Source: JACRAO01 sp964490895
GTDB taxonomy: Bacteria; Bdellovibrionota; UBA1018
DNA length: 24,041 nt
Direction of reading: 5' to 3'
Assembly (NCBI GenBank): GCA_964490895.1
Contig: CAZBEI010000122.1
Coordinates: 1 to 24,041 of the forward strand
Translations under genes and position numbers: made by a program
Part shown: positions 14,824 through 21,137 of the stretch, in pieces
Layout: each line of letters opens with the position of its first letter
Position numbering within the stretch: position 1 is the stretch's first letter
The notes under the pieces: generated by a model
Told to the model about the DNA's origin: nothing
What the model saw: only the letters and a program-made list of their open reading frames with translations
Databases searched by the model: none

Positions 14824-16248
14824 TTAAGGGCTTTCTTTTTTAAGGTGAGGGGCGGGAATATGGGGTTGAGGAGCACCCCTATGTCTCCCCAGGCAAGCCA
14901 GCATCGAACCCACAGAGAAAAAACCTGCAATACAAAGTGAAAAATGCATGGACTGAATAAAATCTCCTGTGACTTTATGTTTGAAAGAAAAAACTCCAGT
15001 GGCCAGTGCTGTTCCAGTGCCTAGACCTAGGTTTCGAACCATTGCTAAAAGTGCAGAGGCAACCCCTAATTTATGGTGGGGCACGGAGCTCATGATTGCA
15101 TTATTGTTGGGGGATTGAAAAAGTCCTGTAGCCAGCCCAATGACAGAGAGCGCGAAAAAAATCTCGGTGGGGGTTGAGCTTTCAAGCAGCCCCATACCAA
15201 AAGCTCCCGCTATTATAAAAAGTCCAAGCGCAGCAACGAGAGAACCCAAAAAGCTGAGCTCTTGACTTCCAAAGCGGTCAGAAAGTCTCCCGCTGATAGG
15301 AGCAATGATAAAAATAGCAAGCGGAATGGCGGTCATAAACAATCCAGCCTTATCGGGTGTATAACTCTGAAACTGTTGAAGGTAAAAAGGCATTAAAACT
15401 GAGATAAAGGAAAAAGAAATAAAAGTAAAAAAACTAGCCAGATTTGCTAAAGCGAAATTTCTATTTTTGAATAAACTGGGATCAAAGAGAGGCGATTTGG
15501 CTTCTGCTTCGATTTTAAAAAACAATAAAGAAAAAATAAGAATGAGAAGTCCACTGATCATTCGAGAAATTTCGAAAGGTTCGCTCCCAGAGACAGAAAT
15601 TTTAGGAGGATCTAAGAAAGCCATAAAACACAATATGGCCAAGAGTTGGATAAAGGCTCCCCCCCAGTCAAATGTACTCGTTGTTTTATGAAAAATATCT
15701 TCTGGAACATATTTTTTGATGAGTGTAATTCCCAATAATGCGAAGGGGATATTCACAAAAAAAATGCTGGACCAGCCAAAATAGGTGATGAGCAGTCCTC
15801 CAATACTGGGGCCAGAGATGAGCCCTGCGCTCACCACCATGGCCAAAGTCCCTAACGCCTTTCCACGTTCGCCACTTGGAAAACTAAACGTAATGACTGC
15901 AGGACCGTTGGCCATGAGCATAGCCGCTCCCACCGCCTGGATAGCTCGGGCAAGCAAGAGGGTGACTAAATTAAACGAAAACCCACAAAATATAGACCCC
16001 AATGTAAAAATAATGAATCCGAGCAGCAAAACATTTTTTCGACCGTATTGATCAGAAAGTCGTCCCAGGGGTAAAAGTAAACAGGTAATGACCAGAAGGT
16101 ACAAGACAATGACCCATTTTACTTGATTTAGACTCAGTGCCAGGTCTTGAGTCATTGTAGGCAGCGCAATATTGACGATGCTCGAGTCCAAAGTTGCCAT
16201 AAAGGTCCCACATGCCACAGCGCTTAGGACCCACCACTTTTTAGTCAT
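14824..16248 (-). CDS. MFS drug exporter, DHA2 (EmrB/QacA) family
   Basis: A 474-residue inner-membrane transporter, the length of a 14-helix DHA2 exporter. The first helix holds the family motif LDSSIVNIALP (residues 20-30), and the loop between helices 2 and 3 holds motif A, GRLSDQYGRK (62-71). SGPSIGGLL matches the antiporter motif C region. It would export drugs or other toxic compounds in exchange for protons; the substrate cannot be read from sequence. No good ribosome site is seen. It is divergent from the transketolase gene with only 36 bases between them, so the promoters must overlap each other or the genes. Confidence 0.9.
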   Translation of the reverse strand: MTKKWWVLSAVACGTFMATLDSSIVNIALPTMTQDLALSLNQVKWVIVLYLLVITCLLLPLGRLSDQYGRKNVLLLGFIIFTLGSIFCGFSFNLVTLLLARAIQAVGAAMLMANGPAVITFSFPSGERGKALGTLAMVVSAGLISGPSIGGLLITYFGWSSIFFVNIPFALLGITLIKKYVPEDIFHKTTSTFDWGGAFIQLLAILCFMAFLDPPKISVSGSEPFEISRMISGLLILIFSLLFFKIEAEAKSPLFDPSLFKNRNFALANLASFFTFISFSFISVLMPFYLQQFQSYTPDKAGLFMTAIPLAIFIIAPISGRLSDRFGSQELSFLGSLVAALGLFIIAGAFGMGLLESSTPTEIFFALSVIGLATGLFQSPNNNAIMSSVPHHKLGVASALLAMVRNLGLGTGTALATGVFSFKHKVTGDFIQSMHFSLCIAGFFSVGSMLACLGRHRGAPQPHIPAPHLKKESP

Positions 16249-16284
16249 GATTTAAATCTAGCATGATGATAAGGGTTTCTGAAC

Positions 16285-17079
16285 ATGCATTCTTTAGATA
16301 ATTTGACCCAAATTGCTCGAGAACTGAGGGTTTGGATCATCGAAATGATTACAGAGGCAAAGTCAGGCCATCCAGGCGGTAGCCTGTCGTGTACTGATTT
16401 GCTCACTGGGCTTTGGTTTTCGGAAATGCAGGCAGGAGACCGCTTTGTTTTGTCCAAAGGACATGCGGCGCCCGCTCTTTACGCGGTGCTTTCAAAAAAG
16501 GGTTTGATCCCTAAAGAAGAATTGAAGTCCTTGCGAAAACTAGGGAGTCGTTTGCAGGGGCACCCTGATCGAGTACGGTTGCCATACGTTGAGGCTTCTA
16601 CAGGATCTTTAGGGCAGGGCCTTTCGGTAGCGCAGGGGATGGCGCTAGGATTTAAGCTCGATCAAAAACCTCACCACGTTTTTTGCCTTATTGGAGATGG
16701 AGAGTCTCAAGAAGGTCAGATTTGGGAGGCCGCGCTTTCTGCTCCAAAATTTAAACTTTCTAACCTCTGCGTCATATTAGATCACAACAATGGCCAAATT
16801 GATGGACCGGTAAGTGTCGTCATGCCGATTGAACCAATCAAAGACAAGTGGGAGGCTTTTGGCTGGCATGTTTTAGAGATTTCAGGCCATGACATGGATC
16901 AGATTCTAAAGGCATTTCAAAGCGCAAGGTCTGATCCGGGAGACCGACCCACTTTAATTTTAGCTCATACAATAAAAGGAAAAGGAGTTTCTTTTATGGA
17001 AAATAAAATCGAGTGGCATGGTGTTGCGCCTAAGGCAGAAGAAGCAGAAAAAGCCATAAAGGAGCTCCGAAATGGCTAA
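16285..17079 (+). CDS. Transketolase, N-terminal subunit
   Basis: Transketolase moves two-carbon units between sugar phosphates in the pentose phosphate pathway, using thiamine diphosphate. This 264-residue protein is the cofactor-binding half: SGHPGGSLS, VLSKGHAAPALYAVL, GSLGQGLSVAQGMALG, and the diphosphate/Mg site IGDGESQEGQIWEAAL...DHNNGQIDG. It ends with an 8-base overlap onto the second subunit gene. Split transketolases are common in archaea and many bacteria and are fully active as heteromers. aaggg lies about 10 bases before the ATG. Confidence 0.94.
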   Translation: MHSLDNLTQIARELRVWIIEMITEAKSGHPGGSLSCTDLLTGLWFSEMQAGDRFVLSKGHAAPALYAVLSKKGLIPKEELKSLRKLGSRLQGHPDRVRLPYVEASTGSLGQGLSVAQGMALGFKLDQKPHHVFCLIGDGESQEGQIWEAALSAPKFKLSNLCVILDHNNGQIDGPVSVVMPIEPIKDKWEAFGWHVLEISGHDMDQILKAFQSARSDPGDRPTLILAHTIKGKGVSFMENKIEWHGVAPKAEEAEKAIKELRNG

Positions 17080-18022
17080 AGCCACACGCCAAGCTTTTGG
17101 AGAGTCGTTAGCTCGGCTGGGTGAGACCCATCCTGAGATTGTTGTTTTAGATGCAGATTTGTCCAAATCTACAAAGTCAGAAATTTTTGCAAAAAAATTT
17201 CCACACCGGTTTTTTGAAATGGGGATTGCCGAGGCCAATATGATTGGGACTGCGGCAGGCTTGTCTTTTATGGGTAAACTGCCTTTTTTATGCAGCTTTG
17301 GATGTTTTCTGACTGGACGTTACGATACGATTAGAATCAGTGCGGCCTATGCTCAAGCAAATATCCGATTGGTGGGGAGTCATGCGGGTTTAGGCATTGG
17401 AGATGATGGCCACAGCCAAATGGGATTAGAAGACATGGCTTTGATGAGAGCACTTCCGACCATGGGAGTTTTTCAGCCCATGGACGCACTCGAGACTGAA
17501 CACATCATGGAATATTTAGTGAAAGATTGGAGAGGACCTGCCTACCTCAGACTCACTCGCCAAGCTCTCCCAGATCTTTATCCCAAGGGGACTCCCTTTC
17601 GCCCTGGAAAACTTTTACAGTTGCACTCTTCACAAAAACCCCAAGTGCTTTGTTTGGCCACGGGAGCGGGGGTAGCAGAGGCCATGCAAGCGATTTCTAT
17701 TTTGGGTGAAAGAGGGATCTCTCTGAGTGTCTGGGCAGCCCATGCTCTTAAGCCCTTTGACGAAGAAACATTGCTCAATCTCTGTGGTGACTTTCAACTT
17801 GTGATCACCATCGAAGACCATTCTGTCATTGGAGGTTTGGGAACCTGTGTGGCCGAAACTCTGGCAAAAATGGGGCACCACCCCAGACTTATCAAATTTG
17901 GAGTTCAGGACACTTTTGGAGAAAGTGGAGAGTCTGCAGAGTTATTCGAGAAGCATGGATTTTCTGCGCGGGCCATTGCCGAAAAATTAGATTTTGTCTT
18001 GAGACTTTTGCCAGAAAATTGA
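17072..18022 (+). CDS. Transketolase, C-terminal subunit
   Basis: 316 residues forming the pyrimidine-binding and C-terminal domains of the split transketolase. It shows FFEMGIAEANMIGTAAGLSF, with the catalytic glutamate region near residue 50, PAYLRLTRQALP, and ITIEDHSVIGGLGTCVAE of the C-terminal domain. It overlaps the N-terminal subunit gene and is certainly its partner. The final residues (LDFVLRLLPEN) and the following noncoding bases are part of a 69-bp repeat shared with the HEPN gene at 19419, so its tail may have been replaced or added by recombination. The family usually ends after the AIAEK-like helix. Confidence 0.93.
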   Translation: MAKATRQAFGESLARLGETHPEIVVLDADLSKSTKSEIFAKKFPHRFFEMGIAEANMIGTAAGLSFMGKLPFLCSFGCFLTGRYDTIRISAAYAQANIRLVGSHAGLGIGDDGHSQMGLEDMALMRALPTMGVFQPMDALETEHIMEYLVKDWRGPAYLRLTRQALPDLYPKGTPFRPGKLLQLHSSQKPQVLCLATGAGVAEAMQAISILGERGISLSVWAAHALKPFDEETLLNLCGDFQLVITIEDHSVIGGLGTCVAETLAKMGHHPRLIKFGVQDTFGESGESAELFEKHGFSARAIAEKLDFVLRLLPEN

Positions 18023-18053
18023 GGGATAGATTTTTCGATAACCCAAGCTTTCA
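17985..18053. repeat. 69-bp dispersed repeat, copy A
   Basis: Aligned without gaps to 19783-19851, 57 of 69 bases are identical, and all 12 differences are transitions. It covers the last codons of the transketolase C subunit and about 30 bases beyond. On the minus strand it starts with ATG and reads MKAWVIEKSIPQFSGKSLKTKSN; the first eight codons match the start of the alcohol dehydrogenase at 22189. A TA module follows. Confidence 0.8.
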
Positions 18054-18117
18054 TCACAAGGGACAGAGCTGAGTTGTTTTGAAAAAACAGTATAAATACT
18101 AAAGATATCAAGTAGTT

Positions 18118-18166
18118 ATAAAAGTGGAAAAGTAATATTTTCCCACTTTACTTGTTTCCCACTTTA
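18118..18166 (+). promoter_or_regulatory. Three-site putative operator of the AbrB-type TA pair
   Basis: ttcccacttta occurs at 18140-18150 and again at 18156-18166, with a near-exact inverted copy (taaaagtggaaaa) at 18118-18130. The inverted pair gives a hairpin-like palindrome around gtaatatt. Clustered copies of one motif just upstream of an antitoxin gene suggest cooperative autoregulation. I cannot place a convincing -35/-10 pair here. Confidence 0.5.
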
Positions 18167-18193
18167 GACGATAATCAAGTGAGGAGCTATGCT

Positions 18194-18481
18194 ATGTCTC
18201 GATTATCTGTAAATAAAGAAGTGATCCATGTGCGACCCGATTCGAAGGGGCGCATTACTTTGGGTAAGCTTGCCCAAGGCGTGAGTAGTTTTATGGTTCT
18301 AGTTCAGCCAAGTGGGAGCTTTCTTTTAGAACCCATGGTTGAAATTCCAGCTCGCGAAAAGTGGCTTTTTAAAAATAAAACAGCACTCGAAAGTGTAAAG
18401 CGAGGCCTTACGCAATCGGCACAAGGCGAGAGCAAGCCACTGGGATCATTTGCAAAGTTTGCATTCGAGAAAGACGAATAA
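18194..18481 (+). CDS. AbrB-type antitoxin
   Basis: 95 residues. An N-terminal swapped-hairpin-like segment (VIHVRPDSKGRITLGK) resembles SpoVT/AbrB DNA-binding domains. LLEPMVEIPAREKWLF and ESVKRGLTQSAQG follow, a tail typical of antitoxins paired with small RelE-like toxins. The ATG at 18194 is chosen because gaggag lies 7 bases upstream; the frame is open further up from a TTG at 18152, but that would overlap the repeated operator motif. The toxin gene starts 6 bases after its stop. Confidence 0.78.
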   Translation: MSRLSVNKEVIHVRPDSKGRITLGKLAQGVSSFMVLVQPSGSFLLEPMVEIPAREKWLFKNKTALESVKRGLTQSAQGESKPLGSFAKFAFEKDE

Positions 18482-18487
18482 TCCAAA

Positions 18488-18784
18488 GTGCGCTTTGAAC
18501 TCAAATTCACACAGGAGGCAAGCTCTAATCTGTGTGCTTTAGAGGAAAACAGGAGCTTAGAAAAAAGATTCAAAGCAGTGCAAAAGGCTCTTGGGTATCT
18601 TGAGATAAATCCGCGTCATCCTGGCTTAAATACGCACAAATATTTGTCCATCGCAGGTGAAAATGGCGAAGAAGTTTTCGAAGCTTATGCCGAAAATAAA
18701 ACACCAGCGGCCTATCGTATTTTTTGGCAATATGGTCCGGGTAAGAATGTCATCACAGTTATTGCAATTACCCCCCACCCTTAA
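18488..18784 (+). CDS. RelE/ParE-like toxin
   Basis: 98 residues with a GTG start. The core AVQKALGYLEINPRHPGL, then GEEVFEAYAENKTPAAYRIFW, then VITVIAITPHP, follows the RelE/ParE-like fold of toxins regularly found next to the AbrB-type antitoxin upstream. Probable activity is mRNA cleavage or growth arrest, but the catalytic residues differ from E. coli RelE and cannot be assigned here. No separate promoter is seen, so it is co-expressed with the antitoxin. A short broken relative occurs at 20549-20599. Confidence 0.75.
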   Translation: MRFELKFTQEASSNLCALEENRSLEKRFKAVQKALGYLEINPRHPGLNTHKYLSIAGENGEEVFEAYAENKTPAAYRIFWQYGPGKNVITVIAITPHP

Positions 18785-18985
18785 GTAGGGATTTTAATAG
18801 AGGTCAAAACAAAGAGTGTGTACGCTAGTCGGGGTTGACTGAAACCATACCCCATTGAATTTATTGGTTATTTTTACTCCGCTGTGGAGTAAGTCACAGT
18901 GCCAGAAGAATTCGTTTGGAAATCAAACTCTATATTTGGGTTGTTTAGAATTATTCTCGAAATTGATTTTTTTCTATGTCATAAA

Positions 18986-19426
18986 ATGAAGATGCATTCT
19001 CCTTGGACAAAAGTACCTTCTTTAGGCCTGAAATTAGAGGCCCAAATGGATCACATTAAACGAACCTTTCCAACGGATCTTTTCAAAACTCAGGTGGAGG
19101 GTGTTCTTTTGACCGGGAGCTGCTCTCAAGGAAAAGCTACTTATCGAAGTGATATCGATTTTCTGGTCATTTTGAAACACCCCCCCCTCACTTATTCAAG
19201 AGTGTGTCAATTGAGAGATCAAATAGAATCCAAAATGAGTTCAGAGAGGACTCAGTCTCCTCTTGGCTGTGAGTTCCATTTTGTATTGATGGATGTTTTT
19301 TCGACACGAGAACCTGCGATGGCTCAATCTCTTTTAGATTCTGTTATTTTTATTGATCCAAACCGTAAACTGAAAGAAAGTTTAACAAAGTTTAAACCTT
19401 CTAAAGGAAAACGATCCCATGAATAA
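18986..19426 (+). CDS. MNT-type nucleotidyltransferase antitoxin
   Basis: About 146 residues. The segment LLTGSCSQGKATYRSDIDF contains the minimal nucleotidyltransferase signature G-S-x10-D-x-D (Gly44, Ser45, Asp56, Asp58). In HEPN/MNT pairs the nucleotidyltransferase silences the HEPN toxin, in studied cases by adding AMP to a tyrosine. The start is uncertain: ATG 18986 (or 18992) begins just before the conserved part, while a GTG at 18899 would add 29 poorly conserved residues; none has a clear ribosome site. It overlaps the HEPN gene by 8 bases. The 200 bases before it hold a short hairpin (18874-18892) and no clear promoter. Confidence 0.8.
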   Translation: MKMHSPWTKVPSLGLKLEAQMDHIKRTFPTDLFKTQVEGVLLTGSCSQGKATYRSDIDFLVILKHPPLTYSRVCQLRDQIESKMSSERTQSPLGCEFHFVLMDVFSTREPAMAQSLLDSVIFIDPNRKLKESLTKFKPSKGKRSHE

Positions 19427-19820
19427 TCCTAATCTTGCATATGATTACAGACTCAGAGCAAAAGGACGAAGAAAAGCAATAGAGAGCCTGTATCAAGACG
19501 GCCTGTATGCCGACACAGTCAGAGAATGCCAGGAAGCTTGCGAGTTAGCGCTCAAAAGCATGATCCGAGAGGCAGGCCACAGCGTGCCTCTGACCCACGA
19601 AGTTTCTGCAAAATTGTCTGAAATTGTCTCAGATCTTCCAAAAAATGTAAGAGATAACATCGAAAAAATCTGCACTATTTCGAAAAGTTTAAGACGAGAT
19701 CGAGAAATTGCATTTTATGGAAGTGAGGACATCACACCTTCTGAGTTTTATGTGCAAAGTGACGCCCAGACAGCGATTTCACAATTAGATTTTGTCTTGG
19801 GGCTTTTGCCAGAAAATTAA
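19419..19820 (+). CDS. HEPN domain toxin
   Basis: 133 residues, all helical. Near residues 91-101, LRRDREIAFYG matches the HEPN signature region in which the arginine and a downstream tyrosine/histidine form the RNase site; here the pattern is R95-E-I-A-F-Y100 rather than the canonical R-x4-6-H. Upstream, TVRECQEACELALKSMI is the usual HEPN helix. It probably acts as an RNase toxin controlled by the nucleotidyltransferase it overlaps, with Tyr100 a possible AMPylation target. Its last residues LDFVLGLLPEN are shared with the transketolase C subunit through the 69-bp repeat. Confidence 0.82.
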   Translation: MNNPNLAYDYRLRAKGRRKAIESLYQDGLYADTVRECQEACELALKSMIREAGHSVPLTHEVSAKLSEIVSDLPKNVRDNIEKICTISKSLRRDREIAFYGSEDITPSEFYVQSDAQTAISQLDFVLGLLPEN

Positions 19821-19851
19821 GGAGCAGGCTTTTCGATAATCCAGGCCCTCA
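19783..19851. repeat. 69-bp dispersed repeat, copy B
   Basis: Partner of 17985-18053 in the same orientation, 1798 bases away, with 12 transitions and no gaps or transversions. It covers the end of the HEPN gene and the sequence up to the next TA promoter. On the minus strand it reads RAWIIEKPAP-stop-FSGKSPKTKSN, so the minus-strand frame is broken here while copy A is open. Confidence 0.8.
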
Positions 19852-19853
19852 GT

Positions 19854-19892
19854 ATTATTAGTCTTGACTAATAATTAGTTATAGGTTATTTT
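19854..19892 (+). promoter_or_regulatory. Promoter and palindromic operator of the HigBA-type pair
   Basis: A perfect inverted repeat, attattagtc-tt-gactaataat (19854-19875), overlaps the -35 TTGACT (19864-19869). TATTTT at 19887-19892 is a -10 with a 17-base spacer. The predicted transcript start falls at about 19899, the A of the toxin ATG. The layout suggests autorepression by the HTH antitoxin. Confidence 0.65.
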
Positions 19893-19898
19893 GTTAAA

Positions 19899-20231
19899 AT
19901 GAGAGTTAAGTTCTACCTCAAGGCATCTGGTAGAAGTCCTGTTGAAGAATTTTTAGCAAACTCTTCTGTGGAGATAAGATCAGATTTTTTTGATGCAGCG
20001 AGTTTACTTGTTTCTGGACAAAATCTTTCAATGCCTTTGAGTCGTAACTTGGCAAGTATCTATCTGGGTTTACATGAGCTCAGATTAAAAGATCGGAATG
20101 GGCAAGTTCGAATAGTTTATTTCATTAAAAAAGGTGACGCAATCTATGTACTTCATGCATTTAAAAAGAAGACACAAGAATTGCCAAAAACAGAAATTGA
20201 ACTTATTTTAAAAAGAATTAAGGAGATTTAA
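19899..20231 (+). CDS. HigB-like (Gp49/DUF891) toxin
   Basis: 110 residues with the Gp49-like RelE-superfamily layout: an N-terminal MRVKFYLKASGRSPVEEFL, a central LHELRLKDRNGQVRIVYFIKKGD and AIYVLHAFKKKTQELP near the end. HigB-type toxins cleave mRNA on translating ribosomes. The gene precedes its antitoxin, as in higBA. No Shine-Dalgarno is visible, and the promoter geometry suggests a leaderless message. Confidence 0.87.
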   Translation: MRVKFYLKASGRSPVEEFLANSSVEIRSDFFDAASLLVSGQNLSMPLSRNLASIYLGLHELRLKDRNGQVRIVYFIKKGDAIYVLHAFKKKTQELPKTEIELILKRIKEI

Positions 20232-20234
20232 ATT

Positions 20235-20516
20235 ATGGCTTGGAAAGAAATGAATATCGAAGAATTTGCTAAATCTTTGGGAGTGAGTGTAGCTGAGGTT
20301 CGTGAGAAACAGAAACTTGCTCAACTTATTGTGAGGATGCGTAAAGAACTAAATCTTTCTCAGATTTCGTTAGCAAAAAAGATGGGAGTCACCCAAAGTC
20401 GGGTCGCTCAAATTGAATCTGGCGTTGGTACTTCTAAAGTAACTTTTGATGTGCTCTTGAATGTCCTCACTTTGCTTGGGTACGACTTTAAAATTCTACC
20501 CAAAAAAGCAGCTTAA
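20235..20516 (+). CDS. HigA-like XRE-family antitoxin
   Basis: 93 residues. The first 30 residues (NIEEFAKSLGVSVAEVREK) form a helical lead-in. Residues about 35-85 are an XRE helix-turn-helix (MRKELNLSQISLAKKMGVT, then QSRVAQIESG and FDVLLNVLTLLGYDFKIL). A strong aaggagat sits 8 bases before the ATG, in contrast with the toxin gene 3 bases upstream. It should bind the toxin and repress through the inverted repeat at 19854-19875. Confidence 0.88.
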   Translation: MAWKEMNIEEFAKSLGVSVAEVREKQKLAQLIVRMRKELNLSQISLAKKMGVTQSRVAQIESGVGTSKVTFDVLLNVLTLLGYDFKILPKKAA

Positions 20517-20548
20517 TTTTCTCGCCGATGGATGCAAAATATCCAGCC

Positions 20549-20599
20549 CTAAGGCCCAGAAAAAGACCTAAAGTAGTGTAAAAAGCACTTGGGTATCTT
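20549..20599 (+). pseudogene. Vestige of a RelE-like toxin gene
   Basis: In one frame this reads LRPRKRPKVV-stop-KALGYL, matching RSLEKRFKAVQKALGYL of the intact toxin at 18488 (region 18551-18601), with the glutamine codon turned into TAA. DNA identity is high over the last 30 bases (about 28-33 positions compared, five mismatches). No start, N-terminus or C-terminus remains. Confidence 0.55.
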
Positions 20600-20609
20600 A
20601 AGGAGCAAC

Positions 20610-21137
20610 TCACCGCTTTCGCATAATCAATTTTAAATTTTTCTTTTTCCAAAGATCCCAGAGGATGATCGCTAGTCCAATGCCTTCGCAAGCTAAAAGA
20701 TAGGGGTCGGTATAAGAAGCTAAATGTCGCCACTTGTCTTGGCTGGGAATGATTGGAAACTGAAATCCATAGGCTGGAAACAAAAGAGCAAAATGGGCAG
20801 ACGCTGGAGAGCTTGGATTAAAATAATCCACCCAGCTATCGAGCAACAAATGAGTCATCTCACCTAATGAAATGGCAGCAAAAATTTTTGATTTTTTCAG
20901 AATTGCCCATAAAATCACACAGAGCAAGAGAAGCCCGGTGTGTCCAAAAGTTCGGGTCCCACTGATTATCCCAAAGGAATCTCCCCAGTTTCCACCGAGC
21001 AATACAGGGATGTAATAAAGCGGCTTGTCTAGTAGATCTGGCAATAAAATCCCAAAAATAAGCCAGGCCCGAGACAATCCCCGAGACCAGGGGCTCACTA
21101 ATTTAGTTCCGATACCGATGTGTGCTAAAATCAGCAT
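20610..21137 (-). CDS. YdjM-like membrane-bound metal-dependent hydrolase
   Basis: 175 residues with about four hydrophobic helices. Conserved His/Asp motifs of the YdjM/DUF457 family are present: LAHIGIG at the N-terminus, LLPDLLDKP near residue 35, TRTFGHTGLL, and GEMTHLLLDSWVDY. The family is annotated as inner-membrane metal-dependent hydrolase, but its substrate is unknown; E. coli YdjM is under SOS control, and I see no clear SOS box here. Its start overlaps the end of the alcohol dehydrogenase gene by 7 bases, so the two are translated together. Confidence 0.8.
   Translation of the reverse strand: MLILAHIGIGTKLVSPWSRGLSRAWLIFGILLPDLLDKPLYYIPVLLGGNWGDSFGIISGTRTFGHTGLLLLCVILWAILKKSKIFAAISLGEMTHLLLDSWVDYFNPSSPASAHFALLFPAYGFQFPIIPSQDKWRHLASYTDPYLLACEGIGLAIILWDLWKKKNLKLIMRKR

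Noticed and set aside
18874..18892. Hairpin ttactcc/ggagtaa as a terminator of the AbrB/RelE-like operon
   Set aside because: On the plus strand no T-run follows the stem; the T-run precedes it. It remains an unexplained small hairpin.
20598..20628. Possible fourth copy of the 69-bp repeat (ttaaggagca...tttcgcataatc)
   Set aside because: Only about 20 scattered bases match with an insertion, and it runs into the coding end of the YdjM-like gene; chance is likely.
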